Assembly: GCA_021432635.1 (NCBI GenBank)
Contig: MU270056.1
Location: forward strand, 239,656 to 303,655
Reading direction: 5' to 3'
Source: Thozetella sp. PMI_491
Taxonomy: Eukaryota; Ascomycota; Sordariomycetes; Chaetosphaeriales; Chaetosphaeriaceae
DNA length: 64,000 bases
Shown here in pieces: positions 45,834 through 57,417 of the stretch (position 1 is the first letter of the stretch; each line of letters starts with the position of its first letter). A program made the translations under genes and the position numbers. The notes beneath the pieces are model-generated. The model was not told the origin of the DNA, searched no databases, and saw only the letters and a list, made by a program, of their open reading frames with translations.

Positions 45834-46610
45834 TGTGTGAGAGTGTCTCGTTGCCCCGTCCAGGTCTCAGGGCTACGGAAAGCTCGGTTGGTGAATGCGG
45901 ACAGGTGAGCAAATCTTGGATACTCGCTTTTGTCTTATGTCTCATCGCCCCTCTGCAGGCATGCAGTGGCGGGAACATCTCATGGTGATGTAATGCCCGA
46001 TAACGGGATTGTACCATCGCTAGCCGTGGCCACAGTGCCAGATGGCACCAGCTGCATTCTTCTGCCTCCTCCCCCCCAGGACCCCTGAAGCAATCGATGT
46101 TTACCTAGCTTCCGTTTGCGTCTCTACCCTACCATTGCCAAGCACCGCATCAGACTACAATCTCGTCGAAAATCCATTTGGCTCCGTCGATCATGAAACG
46201 AAGCAAAAAGGCGTTGGTGCTAATTTCGAAACGCCACCAATGGCCAATCGCGTCTTGGAACGAGCCACACCAGACGCCGATGCACTTGCCCATCCCAACT
46301 TGATTCGGAGAATTATCAGAAGGAAGCGCCATCGGCGCATATTTGACGACCCTGGCGGACGGATGGGATCAGCTCTCGTGACTGTCTTCACCTCTGTGTT
46401 TTCACGTTAGGGTCCGAACGACTTCGTGTCCATCTCCAGGAGGGAACATTTTTTATATTTACAAGGCTATGGTATCGACAGCTGGTGGGTTTGATGATGA
46501 GGCTAGAATACAGGCGCTAAGTGGAAAGGAGGGCGTCAAGCCCGTTGGAACCAGAAGAATGGAAACGATGCCCACCGACCCGTCGGGAGACCAGCGATTT
46601 TTGTCGGCAT
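45834..46610. other. Intergenic spacer
   Basis: Upstream of the SDR gene and downstream of the HsbA-like gene. A plus-strand ATG frame at 46042-46410 has no recognisable features and was not called. Confidence 0.55.
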
Positions 46611-47231
46611 TTAAGCGGCCAGCTTGACAGGCAAGGACTTGCCCCAGGTGGACCGCCTCTTGGCCGGCGCGGCCGTGCCGTTGCCGCCGGCTGCCGGGGT
46701 GCCAGTCATCAGCGTCGTGATGCCTGCGTCGATGGCCGTGTTGATCTGGTCGATGCTCTGCTGGGCGATGCTCTGGCCGATGGCGGGCACCTTGGAGACG
46801 ATGGCCTTGCCGAGGGCGGCCGAGTCGGTCTTCTGCTGCTGCAGGGTCTGGACCGCGACTGAGGTGACGCCGAGCTGGTCAAGAATGGCCTTCTTGCCCG
46901 TCAAGTCACCGGTGACGGTCTTGACGGTATCAGTCAGGCCAGTGGCGGTTTTCTGGAGCGACAAGGCGTCGGTCAGGGAGAGCATTTGCGACGCCGAAAT
47001 GTCAGCGGTGGCCTGCTTGATGGCGCTCTGCACGCCGGTCGAGGAGGTCAGGATCGGGGCCGCCGTATTGGGGTCCGTGGACAGGCCCTTGATGGCGGTG
47101 TCAAGGCCGCCCAGGGCAGTCTGAACCGTGCCGATGGCCTTCTGGATCGTGGCGAGGTCGCGCTTGCTGACTGACGAGGTCGGCAGGGCCAGGGCCGTGC
47201 TGACGAGGACGAGGATGGAGGTGATCTGCAT
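46611..47231 (-). CDS. HsbA-type secreted hydrophobic surface-binding / cell wall protein
   Basis: A single exon of 206 residues with an ATG at 47231. Residues 1-16 (MQITSILVLVSTALAL) form a signal peptide, followed by PTSS and a Lys-Arg dipeptide at about residues 23-24 that could be a Kex2 processing site. The mature part is Ala/Thr/Ser/Leu/Gln-rich and predicted all-helical, with repeated patterns such as LGGLDTAIKGL and QSIAQQSIDQINTAI. This fits the HsbA/Mp1-type galactomannoprotein family (PF12296) of moulds, whose members bind hydrophobic surfaces or the cell wall and can recruit lytic enzymes. The C-terminus is Gly/Pro/Lys-rich with no GPI-anchor signal. The single exon and a TATA-like box about 155 bases upstream suggest strong regulated expression. 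The family call is good; the exact role is inference. Confidence 0.82.
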   Translation of the reverse strand: MQITSILVLVSTALALPTSSVSKRDLATIQKAIGTVQTALGGLDTAIKGLSTDPNTAAPILTSSTGVQSAIKQATADISASQMLSLTDALSLQKTATGLTDTVKTVTGDLTGKKAILDQLGVTSVAVQTLQQQKTDSAALGKAIVSKVPAIGQSIAQQSIDQINTAIDAGITTLMTGTPAAGGNGTAAPAKRRSTWGKSLPVKLAA

Positions 47232-47381
47232 CTTGGCTGGGAGTGGTTTCGAATATTAAGAGGGAAATATGGAGGATGATTAAGTGTTGTAAGCTAGTTG
47301 CTGTGGGAGTAGTGGCGAAGGAGATGTGGATGAGGCTGTTTGGTGCTGCTGTCATCTCCATGATGCCAGGAAGCCATCTGC

Positions 47382-47393
47382 CCTTTATATATT
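47382..47393 (-). promoter_or_regulatory. TATA-like box of the HsbA-type gene
   Basis: The minus strand reads ATATATAAAGGG about 155 bases before the ATG at 47231. Position and sequence fit a fungal TATA element of a strongly expressed gene. Confidence 0.5.
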
Positions 47394-50082
47394 GTCGACA
47401 ACTCTTGCCACCTTCACCATCATGTGCTACTATTATCTATCTACTTGGTCTGCATACTGGCCTCGGCTCCTCTACAGCACTGCGAGATGCACTCAGTTCG
47501 CTTGACTAACAGAATGCGCGATAGCGCGCCTTGTCTCCCGTGAACTGGTCTCAAAAGGCCGGGTACAAAGATCAGATGAAACGATGGAGTGCCACCGCGA
47601 TGTTTTTCCAGCCTGCGTGCAGGCGGTAGTTACCCATCTCCACGAGGGCAGAGTCTGTCGACTCGAATAACAATCCGTCCCTGCCGTCGCCCCTCACAAG
47701 CGACCGTGCCTCCTTCCCCACCCGCCAGAGTTCTCGAAGCGAACCCACGGCCAAAGTTCGACATCAGTCACACCGCTATGCCCGAAATGGAAGACGATGC
47801 TCGTCCCGTCTTTTTTCAAAGTTCCGGCTCGCGAGGTAGACTCGAATGGAGAATTGGGGGTTCAGAATGGGCAGGCGTGTCCCGGTTTTCGGCAGTGTCC
47901 CCGACAGCGCCTAGGCTTGGCTGCGCCCACCGGTAGGGCGGCACCTGCCAGTAAGGACAGCTGCCAATACTGTGTTTCCAACCAACGGCTGGCCTTGAGG
48001 CGTGGAACCGCGTGGCTGTGCCTTGTTGTCTTTCGCATCGGATCCCTTTTCGTCAACTCGACCCTATAGGGTGTCGCTGAGTCGTGCTCCTGGTTCTTGG
48101 CCCGAGCTTGGCCCGCTATTCTATAAGCTTTACGCATTGGTTCCCCTTTTGGGTTCCCGGAAGATGTGTCAACGAAGTTGCTGCAACGTGCATTTTCCTT
48201 TTCTACAGCACCATTGGGGAGCACGCCCTGAGACTCGCCTCCCATGCCCTTTTCGACCCCGAGAAAACTGTATCGGAGATGTGGGGAGCTTCCGCGCCGC
48301 AACTTAAGCCCCTTACCAACCTCATGGCTAATTGTTGAAACTCTTCCTCTAGGCATCGTACGACCGTGACCGTATTCCTTCGCGGATAACCAACGAGGGC
48401 GCGACTGTTCCCTAGATGGGGTTAGCCATGCTAGTGATCCCGGGGGACCGCGACACTCCCAAGGTTGTATACCTCTATTTGTCTTGTCTTTAGTTCTTGG
48501 CTTCGTGCACCTGCGACAAGTGGTCGGTGTCAAATCATTACCTTGATAGGATGCTCAGCGAGCCCAGCGTGGCCCAGACATTTAGGAGGTCGCATCGCGC
48601 AATCCCCTTCCGAGTCCGCATCAGCCAAGGCTGACTTCCATCCGCGTAGATATGGAGAGGCATCTATGTCGACGTCCATCTTGTGAACAGAACGGTCTGG
48701 ATCCGGGAACGTATGGGGAAAATGGGGGCACAGGGGGAGGAGCTGTCAGTATGCTTTTGGCTCGCTATCTTAGGCGATAGTAAGGGTTTGCATATGGGCC
48801 ACAAGCCCGATTTACGGTGAGCCCTGGGAAGTGTGCCCTCTCCCCCCCTCCCCTCCTTCGCTCCTGCACTCCTTCATTTTGCTATTTCATTTGCGTCACG
48901 TGTGGGACGAAGGGCAACGGTTGACAACTGTGGGGGAGGTGAGGACCGGAGTGCGCACGTGTAGGCACCCGGCGCCCGTCACCGCCGACTAGGGGATCTT
49001 TGACTGAAGCATGTGGCTGGAATCGTGGCCCCCTTTCCTCAGTGAAGTAGCCGAGACTTGGCGAGGTCTCGAGGACTTTAGCACTCGACATGCCCTGACT
49101 ATTCCTACGTCATTCGCTAGGCCGGGACGGAGAAAGCGCAAGGTTCTTCATTTTTGTCCCTTGTTGGTGGTGGTAGACGTGAGCAAGCCGCCGTCGACGG
49201 CTGAGAAGGAAGAGCTGGGGTCTGGACTTTAGGGAAATATGGGCGATGGCTTCGCTGAGGAGGGCGGCATGGCTTTCGTCCAGACAAGGAATTTGGTACT
49301 GAGCTGGCGGGCCGAAGGATCAGAACGACGCAATAGTGATTTATTTTTCTCTCTCCACAGGATAGTGCCCTTAATCCTCTTATCCGATTCGGGCAGTAAG
49401 TAAACAATATCGCCCCTCCCTCCTCCCCCCACTCTGGCGGCTCTGCTCTACGATACAAAGAAAAAGAGGCCCGCATCTCAGCACTAGGCAGTGGCTGCGG
49501 GCGGGAAGGTATAGGGCTTAGCCTGTACTCGCATGGCAGAGTTCCACCCAGTTTACCCCTATACTAGTATTTGCGTATACTGCGCCGCACCCCGAGTGAC
49601 GCGTTGATTTGAGGCGGGGGGTTCCTGATAGGGTCTCGAATCTTACCTAAGCACACCAGAACCTTGATTGACAGGCGGCACTGCATGGGAGGCATTGCAG
49701 GGGTGACATCACCGGTGCCGCGCCCCGTTGGCCCGTCCACCTAACTTTACGTAGCGCTTCGCTTCGCACCCAGAGAGGCCTAGTTTTAAATGGCCCCCCC
49801 AAAGCGAAGTGGGACCCTGTGACCCTGACCCAGCAGCAAGTGGCCATCGTGACGAGAAGCGAAAATCGCATGTCCATTCTCGCCCCTACATATCACCCAC
49901 GCATTGTTTGACTTTGCTTCCTCCCCTTTTCCCACGCCGTCTCCCTCCGCTTCATTCATGCGGTGCACTTTGGCAAACTAGTCATTCTGCCTCCCCATCT
50001 TGGTTTCACTCGCTCCATCTGTTCAATTCCATCGATTCCTTCCGCCTCCTCCTCTCCCTCCCCGTCGCCACACTCCCTCCGA
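47394..50082. other. Intergenic region
   Basis: About 2.7 kb between the HsbA-type gene and the DUF2434 gene, which are divergent, so it should contain both promoters. The region just upstream of 50083 is very C/T-rich, as in many fungal promoters. No gene was recognised. Confidence 0.55.
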
Positions 50083-51271
50083 ATGGACGGGACGGAGTCG
50101 TTCGGAAATGGGTACCACTTCCCGCCCAAGTACCCGTGGTACCAGGCCACGCGCCAGTTCCTCGTGTCCTTCTGGAAGTTCTTCATTACCATCAAGGGCT
50201 TCTTGATCACCCTGTACGGGCTCAACGTCGTCGCATGGGGCGGCATGTTGTTCTTGGTACGTAAAGCCAGACCCCTTTCCTCGCTGGTTGCGTTGTCGAA
50301 CGCTGGCGCTGACTTGGACCGCCTCGGGTGGAAAACAGCTTCTTTGCAATGCCTCGCCTGCCATGTGCTGGGGTTACAACGAAAAGGGCGAGTATATCTA
50401 CGACTGCGACAACATCGAAGGGCCGCGCCGGAAATGGGTCGAGTGGGATTCGCAGATCCTCAACGCGCTCTTCTGCGTGACCGGGTTTGGCCTGGCGCCG
50501 TGGAGGTTTCGTGACCTCTATTATCTGATGCAGTACCGCGCCCTCGGGAAGTACGAGGGCCTGCAGCATCTTGCCGGAATCCACCGCGGCTGGATCCGCC
50601 TCCCGGGGTCCCAGGAGCTTCCACTCGATGTGGTGCGTGTTGCCACCTCTGCCCGCCTCGGGCGCCTTCCCCTCAGATCCCATCGCTAATGCTGGATACG
50701 GTAGACTCGTGACCACATCCCCGCGGATGCCCCGATGAACGCCATCCCGATACCCCCGACCAAGATACCGAGTACGTGCACCTGTTCTACCCTCTCTGGG
50801 CCGCATAGCCTATTTCCTCGCACTGGCTGTGGAACGAAGGAAAAGTGCTGACAATAGGAAACAGAAGCACCACGCACCGGTGTGCGCGCCCCCCCTACAA
50901 AGTTGTGGAAGCTTGACTTCGTCATTTGGTGCATGGTTTGGAACACTTTCGCCCAGGGTGCTCTGTCTGGCGTCATGTGGGGCCTTAACCGATACGACCG
51001 CCCCAGCTGGACGACGGGATTCTTGGTCGCCATCGCATGCATCATCGCCATCGTGGGCGGCATCGCTATGTCCATCGAGGGCAACCACGTGAAGGCGATC
51101 GAAGGTGTCAAGGTCACAGAGCAGGATCTGAGGAAGCTCGAGCAGGACAAGGAGCTCGGCATCCCGCACTACAACAACATCAAGGACAAGAAGCCAAAGG
51201 AGCTGGCGGAGGTGGGCCCGACCCGAGAGACGAAGACGAGCACACCGAGCTCCAACAGCAATGAGGTATAG
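50083..51271 (+). CDS. DUF2434 family multi-pass membrane protein
   Basis: Four exons, 50083-50256, 50339-50632, 50705-50771 and 50865-51271, giving 313 residues. I start at the ATG at 50083 (MDGTESFGNGYHFPPKYPW). Introns have GTACGT, GTGCGT and GTACGT donors and CAG/TAG acceptors, and all phases fit. Four hydrophobic segments are visible: FFITIKGFLITLYGLNVVAW near residues 34-58, one around ILNALFCVTGFGLAPW, one at LDFVIWCMVWNTFAQGAL, and one at GFLVAIACIIAIVGGIAM. The last is followed by a cytosolic-type charged helix (VTEQDLRKLEQDKELG) and a Ser/Thr/Lys-rich tail. I recall this pattern as DUF2434, a family of fungal membrane proteins of unknown function. A signal peptide is absent. The gene is convergent with the FAD oxidase. 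Confidence 0.82.
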
Positions 51272-51955
51272 ACTGCGCGAAAGGATCTTTTTTATTATAT
51301 CAAGCATACGGGGTTACGGAGTTTTACTGGTTCTACAGTACTTACAAAGCAACGCGGTAGCAGGAGTGCAATCCGAGAGGGGGAGAGGGAGAGGGGCAAA
51401 TCTGGCCTGTCAAAGGGATCCGGCGCGCGCGTTCGTTGCTGTGGCATCCGTAAATGTCGATACCAACCAAAATATTGATACCCACCGGCTTTTAAAAATC
51501 TTCACCGCTAGGATACCTCTGGTATGCGCTTGCTAAGTGATGATTCCAGCATCCTTTTGGTGCCAGGACGCCAGATGCTGCGAATCGCAGCAGCACCCTT
51601 ACCATATCGATATAACACTTCCTAGAAGCCCATTCCAGGTGGCCGAAGCCTCTCTCTTGGCTACTTCGTCAATGTCTTGGCACCTCCGAGCAAAATTCGC
51701 AAGCCAAGGTGTCTACGCCTACGCAGCAGAGACGCCGACGACGATGCCACACAAGCAAAATATCACTGCCGGGGGGCATGTACACTGTATTGCAGCTTAT
51801 CTATGCCGGAACGGCGTAAAGTTATGTACACGAATGGGAATAAAATGCCAATATGGCGGCCCGGATGAGGCGGCCAGGTAAGACAAGCTCCCTCAACAGT
51901 TGCTGGGCCAGCTCGCCCCGGTGCTCCTTTCCAACGGGGATGGCGCGTGCCTCGC
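51272..51955. other. Convergent intergenic spacer
   Basis: Shared 3' flank of the DUF2434 and FAD oxidase genes. No gene was recognised. Confidence 0.6.
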
Positions 51956-54106
51956 CTAGGCATCGTAGAAGCCCAGGATCTCTCCGACAACGCTCCTGAA
52001 CATGCCGCTGGGATCAAAGTCCTTGCGGACCTCGTTGAAACGACGGAGGTGCTGCAGCACGGTTAGCTCATCTGGTCCAACTGTCGCTTCGATCTTGAGG
52101 GAGAGGTTGTAGTGCACTTACGTCCGGGTCAAGGTTCTTCTTGGCACGCGTAAACACGTCCCTGGTATTCTTGGTCCAGTGCGGACGGCAGGGAAACTCG
52201 TCAATCAGGGTGTGGGCGAGGTTGATGTCTGCTAGGAGTCAGCGGGATGCTAGTTGCGAGGACGAAAGTGACGACTCACAGAAGTCTTCGTTGAACCTCT
52301 TCCTGTCTCCCCAAGTCGGTTTGCTACGCGCATCTCGAGTTAGTACCTGCCTTGCGCGAGTTTGAAACACTCTGAATACGTCGAGTTGGGAAAGGGGAAG
52401 TTTTGACTTCGAAATACGTACAAGGAAGGGAAGTCAAACATGATGGCGCCCTTGCTCCAGTCGGCGCCATCAGAAGTGTTATATGTCCCTTGGCCAAGGA
52501 GGTCATCTAATTCAAATTTGTCAGCTATTATCGGCATTTCAAGCGTGTTCTGCTTCGGGCATGGTGTTTCTTCCAAGGCTCCTAGAGGTTTAGAAAAGGA
52601 TATGCAAGTACTTACAGTGCGCCTTTCCAAACTTGATGTTGATGCCTGATCGATAGGTGGCCGTCATGACGATACCTTTGGCCAGCTCAGCATCGAACAA
52701 GGCCCGCACACGCTTGAGCATCTGGTTCGCAATAGTGACGGGGAAGGCAAGTTCGAGCGTCATGCCGTGGAGGTTATAGTCCCACTCAGGCAGCTGGTTG
52801 GGGTAAAGACCACCGATGAGGACGTCGTATGCATAGCCGTAGACAGGCCACGTCGTAATCGCGGCGTCGGTGGTCTTCTCATGGAAGTTGGGCGACGACC
52901 ACAATCCGAAGAAGATGGTCTCAGCTAGCATATTGGAGGTGGGCAGGATCTTGCCGCTGTCGAGCAGGACCCGTGCTGTGTTTCCCTCAAGCTCCGTCAC
53001 CGAGAAGGTGTTCTGGAAACCCTGCTGGTCCGAAGTGTTGGCCGGGACTACGTCGTAATATCGGTCTATACGCATCTAAAGTTAGCAACTGCCTTAAGAA
53101 TAGTGTAGCTGAAGTCCTCAGATTGGACACTGATCGTTTGCGACTGTCCATTCGTGGTTCAACCAACTGTATAGCTGAAAGGGGAAACTTGCGATGGAAT
53201 TTCTTTAGGTAAGGCCACCACTTCGCACATGTTAACGGTATTGCTCAGGGGGACTAGAGAAAACCCGGGGGGGGGGAGAAACTAGGGGACTAACCCAGAA
53301 GTTGGCAGTAGCATATGGCGCAATCAGGCCGTAGATATCTCCATTCAACACATCGGCCTCCTCTAGGCTAAAGGGGGGAACAGGCGAGTCAGCAAACTAT
53401 ACGATTCCCAACTAGTGGAGGGCACGAGAGAGATGTTGGTTCCAGCTCACATGTCTTGCTTGGCGTAGACCTTGGTATCCGGGTAGATCTTCAGCTTTAT
53501 GCGCGCAATGACGCCCAGCAGGCCGAGAGAGGTCGAAGCAGCAAGCCAAGTGTCATCGGTCTCGTCTCGCTCCAGGTGCCGGATGTTGCCCTGAGCATCG
53601 ACTATGTCGAGAGCGAGGGCACCGGCAGCGACCATGGAGGGCTCGCGGATCGACGAGCGATGGGCGCCCATAGCCACGCTGCCGCCGAAGCTGATGTTCC
53701 AGTTGGTCAGGGTGAAGCCCACCGAGGCGCCGCGCTCGTGCAGGTACTCGGCCAGCTGGAAGAAGGTGACGCCGCCCTCGACAACAACCGAGCCGGAATC
53801 GGCGCCGGCCGGGAGCGAGAAGTCCGAGATGCCGTTGACCTCCTCGGTGCGGATCAGGACCGTCCACTGGTCCGAGCATTGCGTGTCATACCACATATGG
53901 CCTTTGCCGGCGGCGCGGACATGCGAGCCGTTCTGCGCTGCCTCCTTGACGATGGAGACGATGTCGTCGACCGAGGTGGCGTTGTGCACCGCCGACACGT
54001 TGTAGCACGAGGGAAACCCCTCACCGTCGAACGTGTTATACACAAAGCCCAGGGCCGGACCGGCCGAGAGCGCCAGTAGCGCAAGGCCGCCGAGCTGGAA
54101 ATGCAT
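51956..54106 (-). CDS. Secreted FAD-linked oxidase (aldonolactone oxidase-like)
   Basis: Seven exons, 54106-53451, 53367-53295, 53075-52616, 52506-52422, 52323-52280, 52231-52122 and 52051-51956, giving 507 residues. A signal peptide (MHFQLGGLALLALSAGPALG) points to secretion. The PCMH-type FAD domain follows: VRAAGKGHMW carries the His of the GxGH motif that often binds FAD covalently, and TNWNISFGGSVAMGAH is the second FAD-contact loop. The C-terminal half resembles the D-arabinono-1,4-lactone oxidase domain, with PCRPHWTKNT close to its conserved His-Trp-x-Lys, then FNEVRKDFDPSGMF. Likely reaction: oxidation of a sugar lactone or alcohol with release of H2O2, substrate unknown. The sixth exon has two adjacent acceptors (TAGCAG), so it could start at 52228 instead. 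The 219-nt intron 53294-53076 is longer than the others. Confidence 0.88.
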
Positions 54107-54518
54107 CGTGGGCTCGGGAGGGCGGATACAAAGCGGCTTGGCTAGCTAACGGGCAACAGCGGATACCAGGCAAGGCGACAGGCAGACAGAGAACTCAGAG
54201 ACCTGAAGGGGGCGAGAAGACATGCGCCAGGCTCCGGTGGTCCGTCCTTCCTTGGCCCCCCTGGGGACGCGGGCAGGAGAGGATCGTGGCCGATATATAA
54301 GCTGCGTTAGCACCGGAGCCGGGCACCGAAGGCAACGTGCTGGTCGGCATGGGGTGGGCGTCCTGTGGTCCCTCTCATCCCCCCCCGCTGGGCGCGCGAC
54401 CAATGACCCGTCCAGGTCCGCTGGCCAATTTCGAAGACATTCACGAGCATCGGCGGCGCATGTGATGCCGTGAGCATCGATTGGAGGTTGCACTCGGCCC
54501 AGCCCCAAGGCTTGGCAA

Positions 54519-54562
54519 AGGAAGGCACCACCAAGGCACCTCAAGGCACCACCAAGGGCACC
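54519..54562. repeat. AAGGCACC minisatellite
   Basis: Four to five imperfect copies of AAGGCACC with ACC or T spacers, in the spacer upstream of the FAD oxidase. Confidence 0.75.
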
Positions 54563-55204
54563 ATGAAGTCATGCCTGTCATGCTGGGCTAAGATGTGCTG
54601 CAGGCGACTAAAGGGGGGGCGCGAGGGCGGCGCGCGACAGGGAAGGGTTAGATTGGGCCGTCCCAGATACCGGCTGATCTGGGGCAGGGCGACCTCGCGG
54701 TTGGTGAAAACAGGAAGGCCGGCCATTGCCAAGACGGCGAGGGCCCGATTAAGGGGGCGACCGCCGAGTGGGTGGACGCCGAGGGGTCGGCCACTTGCAG
54801 AGCGTTCTTGGGGGTTTTGGGCATTTGTAGCGTCCTCGCAGGCGCCCTTGGACCGGTTGGGGGAGGTAGCGCCGCAAGCCTTGTGCCTCCCCCGCGACTG
54901 CCCCGACTGCCCCGGATTTCTCGCCCGAAGGCCCCGCAGCCAGCGTTGCATTGGTGGTAACTACCCCTCAGCAGCCCTTGAGCAAACCCGGGGGAGCTGC
55001 CTGCCATACCCCTGGCGACGCCTGCCCTCTGCATGCAGAGGCCGCTGATACTGCAGCATGCCGACCGCCGGCCGTCGTAGCGAGCATCTGGCTCGTCATC
55101 ATGTGCACCCACCTTTGCGCCCCTTGCTTCTTCCTCCTTGGTAGCATTTCGGCCTCTTGTCCGCGGACGCCGGTTCGCCGGCGGGGAGAAGAAGGGATTT
55201 TTTA

Positions 55205-55224
55205 TAAATAATAATAATAATAAT
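55205..55224. repeat. ATA trinucleotide microsatellite
   Basis: About six ATA/AAT units downstream of the metallophosphoesterase gene. Confidence 0.85.
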
Positions 55225-55256
55225 TCAATACGTAGGTAGATACTTTGTAGACATAC

Positions 55257-55281
55257 ACGCGCGCGCGCACACACACACACA
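55257..55281. repeat. Compound CG/CA dinucleotide microsatellite
   Basis: A (CG)n run passes directly into (CA)n, a compound alternating purine-pyrimidine tract that can adopt Z-DNA. Confidence 0.85.
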
Positions 55282-55581
55282 TAATAGCTTGCCCCTACTA
55301 AAGCTCTAGCACGTAGTCGGTTGCACGCCTGCTGAAATAAACGTCATGTTTGTGTGCAGCTTTCAGTATCTATCTCTGTGCACCTGCCTGTGAAAATCTG
55401 TTGACAGCGCGGGGCTCATCCTGAGTAGTCCCTGTGTATAATCTCCCCTCCGCTGCTGTACAGGACCTAAAGCAAGTAGTTCCTGGAACGCCGCCCATGC
55501 CAGATTGTGCCTGCCTAGTAAATCAGGAACCTATATTAAACTATACCAAACAAATGCAGGTTACCCAAAAAAGACAGCCCC

Positions 55582-57417
55582 TCATTTCTTGCAGTTGCCA
55601 GCCCAGTTCTTCTTGATCCAGCCAGCCATCAGCTCCGTGAAGGTTCCGTTCGCATAAGTCTTGACATCCTTCGTGCTGTAGTCCCCGCCGCTAAACTGCA
55701 GCGCGAGCAGGACCCACTCCTGGATGAAGTCCATGAACACGACGTCGACCGTCTCGGGCTCACCCTCGGCGGGGAATCCCACCTCAGACTGGATGCAGTT
55801 CGGGACGGTGTAGAAGTTGATCGGCGAATGCTCGGCGTCGTCGCCGTCCTTACCGACGTCGTCCTTTGTCGTATACCCACCGACGAGATTGGGCTTTTCT
55901 TCGACACTACCTCCTCCGAGCGGCTTCTGGGAGCCACCGCTGCCGTCGAGCCGGCTTGGTGTGACGTCGGGAGCTTCGTAAATAATGTCCTCGTGGATGG
56001 ACCACTGCTCTGGGATCGTGAGGAACCGCGAGTCTAGGCCTGAAGCCTCCAGAATGGGCCCGCCTTTGTTGAGAAGCAAGATCACCTTGCGGGCGACCTG
56101 ATAGGGCACATCCGGGACATAGTTTAAGCCGCTCAAGAACGGCGAAACGATGTACGTCGAATCGTGGGTGAAGCCCCCCTTGAAGATGTCGAACCGGATG
56201 GCGCCCGTATTCATGATGGCTAGGCGTGGAACTTCGTTCCGATCCTTGCTCGTCACCACATCAGGGAGGACCTCCTTCTCTAGCCAGCTGAAGATGCTGT
56301 CGTCGCCAGGGTAGGGCGCGCGGCTCATCCAATAGTCTTGAGGAGCACAGCCGTACGTGTAGTCCAGGTCGAGCTCTTTCCGAGCCTGTGTAATCCTCTT
56401 GCTGACGTTGCGGCCGCGCTCGGTCGGGAAGGTAGTCTCGTTGAGACCGGTGTGATGGTAGAGACCGAGCAGGTTGTTGTCGATGTATCTGCGATTGAAC
56501 GACACCGCCTGGGTCGACACGTCGGTGCTCTTTTTGGTGATGCCATTGATCGACATGAAGCCAATCGTCTCAAAGTAGCGGCCGCTCGCCATGGCAAAGG
56601 ATTTGGAGTCGTAGGTGGTCGCATCGCGCACGTGGACGTGACCGCCAAAGAAGGCCACCGGTGTGAACCAGTTCCGTTTTCGGATGGCGTCGAAGATGAT
56701 CTTGAACTCTTCCATGCGCACGCCGACGTGGCCGATGACGACGAAGAGGTCGGCCTTCTCCCGGATCGCCTCCTGAAACCAGTCCTCCTTGATGGTGTCC
56801 TCTACCGGCTGGACTACCGTGTTGTTCGCGTTGCCCTTGAAGTTGAACAGGAAGCCAAAGGCGACAACGTTGATCTTCTGGTTCTTGGTCTGGAACTTGC
56901 GATAACGCTGGGCCATAGGGATCCTTGTGTTGGTGTCGGCATCGACGTAGTCGAGATTGGAGGCAATGTAGTTGTACTTGAAGTTGGGCACTGTCCGCCG
57001 GTGCTCCTCGTCCGCCGTCGAGGCCTGGTACAGCTCGTGGTTGCCGGTGCAGATGATGTCGATGTCCTGCTCCCGGTAGATGTCGTAGTAGTACTTTCCC
57101 TTGGGATCTGAGGCGTCGTAGAGCCCGTTGCCCTCGACCCGGTCCCCCGTATCGACCAGTAGGAGGTCGGACCCGTCGTCGTCGGCGCGCTTGCGGAGGT
57201 GCTCGGCGAACGAGATATAGTCGCCCCAGTCCGCAGAGTACTGGGACTCCTGCAGGTGGCCCCCGTGCCAGCCGTGGGTGTCGGTGGTGTGCAGGAAGTT
57301 CAGTTGGCCCCATTGCAAGTCCCGCATCGGCGCGGCCACCGGCTTTGCCGCGCTAGGTTGCGCCGCCCTCGCGACGGAAGCGAAGGCGGCGCCGAGAATG
57401 GTTGCCCTGAAGGCCAT
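55582..57417 (-). CDS. Secreted metallophosphoesterase, 5'-nucleotidase-like
   Basis: A single exon of 611 residues, starting at the ATG at 57417 because the frame upstream has only a TTG. Residues 1 to about 19 (MAFRATILGAAFASVARAA) form a signal peptide. The dimetal calcineurin-type motifs are all present in order: LHTTDTHGW (Asp-x-His), LLVDTGDRVEG (Gly-Asp), CTGNHELY (Gly-Asn-His-Glu), VVIGHVG (Gly-His) and FFGGHVHVRD (Gly-His-x-His). The C-terminal half has a second domain like the substrate-binding domain of 5'-nucleotidases, with AIMNTGAIRFDIFKG, where Asn and Arg fit nucleotide-binding positions. Several Asn-x-Ser/Thr sites are present. Likely role: extracellular or vacuolar phosphate release from nucleotides or related esters. 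Substrate is not shown. No membrane anchor is visible. Confidence 0.9.
   Translation of the reverse strand: MAFRATILGAAFASVARAAQPSAAKPVAAPMRDLQWGQLNFLHTTDTHGWHGGHLQESQYSADWGDYISFAEHLRKRADDDGSDLLLVDTGDRVEGNGLYDASDPKGKYYYDIYREQDIDIICTGNHELYQASTADEEHRRTVPNFKYNYIASNLDYVDADTNTRIPMAQRYRKFQTKNQKINVVAFGFLFNFKGNANNTVVQPVEDTIKEDWFQEAIREKADLFVVIGHVGVRMEEFKIIFDAIRKRNWFTPVAFFGGHVHVRDATTYDSKSFAMASGRYFETIGFMSINGITKKSTDVSTQAVSFNRRYIDNNLLGLYHHTGLNETTFPTERGRNVSKRITQARKELDLDYTYGCAPQDYWMSRAPYPGDDSIFSWLEKEVLPDVVTSKDRNEVPRLAIMNTGAIRFDIFKGGFTHDSTYIVSPFLSGLNYVPDVPYQVARKVILLLNKGGPILEASGLDSRFLTIPEQWSIHEDIIYEAPDVTPSRLDGSGGSQKPLGGGSVEEKPNLVGGYTTKDDVGKDGDDAEHSPINFYTVPNCIQSEVGFPAEGEPETVDVVFMDFIQEWVLLALQFSGGDYSTKDVKTYANGTFTELMAGWIKKNWAGNCKK

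Larger units (their letters stand above)
54107..55581. other. Intergenic region with microsatellites
   Basis: Promoter side of the FAD oxidase and 3' flank of the phosphoesterase. It contains a TATATA near 54293-54298, about 190 bases before the oxidase ATG, and the repeats listed below. No gene was recognised. Confidence 0.55.

Noticed and set aside
46042-46410. Plus-strand ATG frame of 122 codons
   Set aside because: No signal peptide, domain or family pattern, and no supporting splice or promoter signals.
47862-48533. Minus-strand open frame of 223 codons
   Set aside because: It starts at TTG, is rich in Arg/Pro/Gly without domain pattern, and overlaps other open frames on the plus strand.
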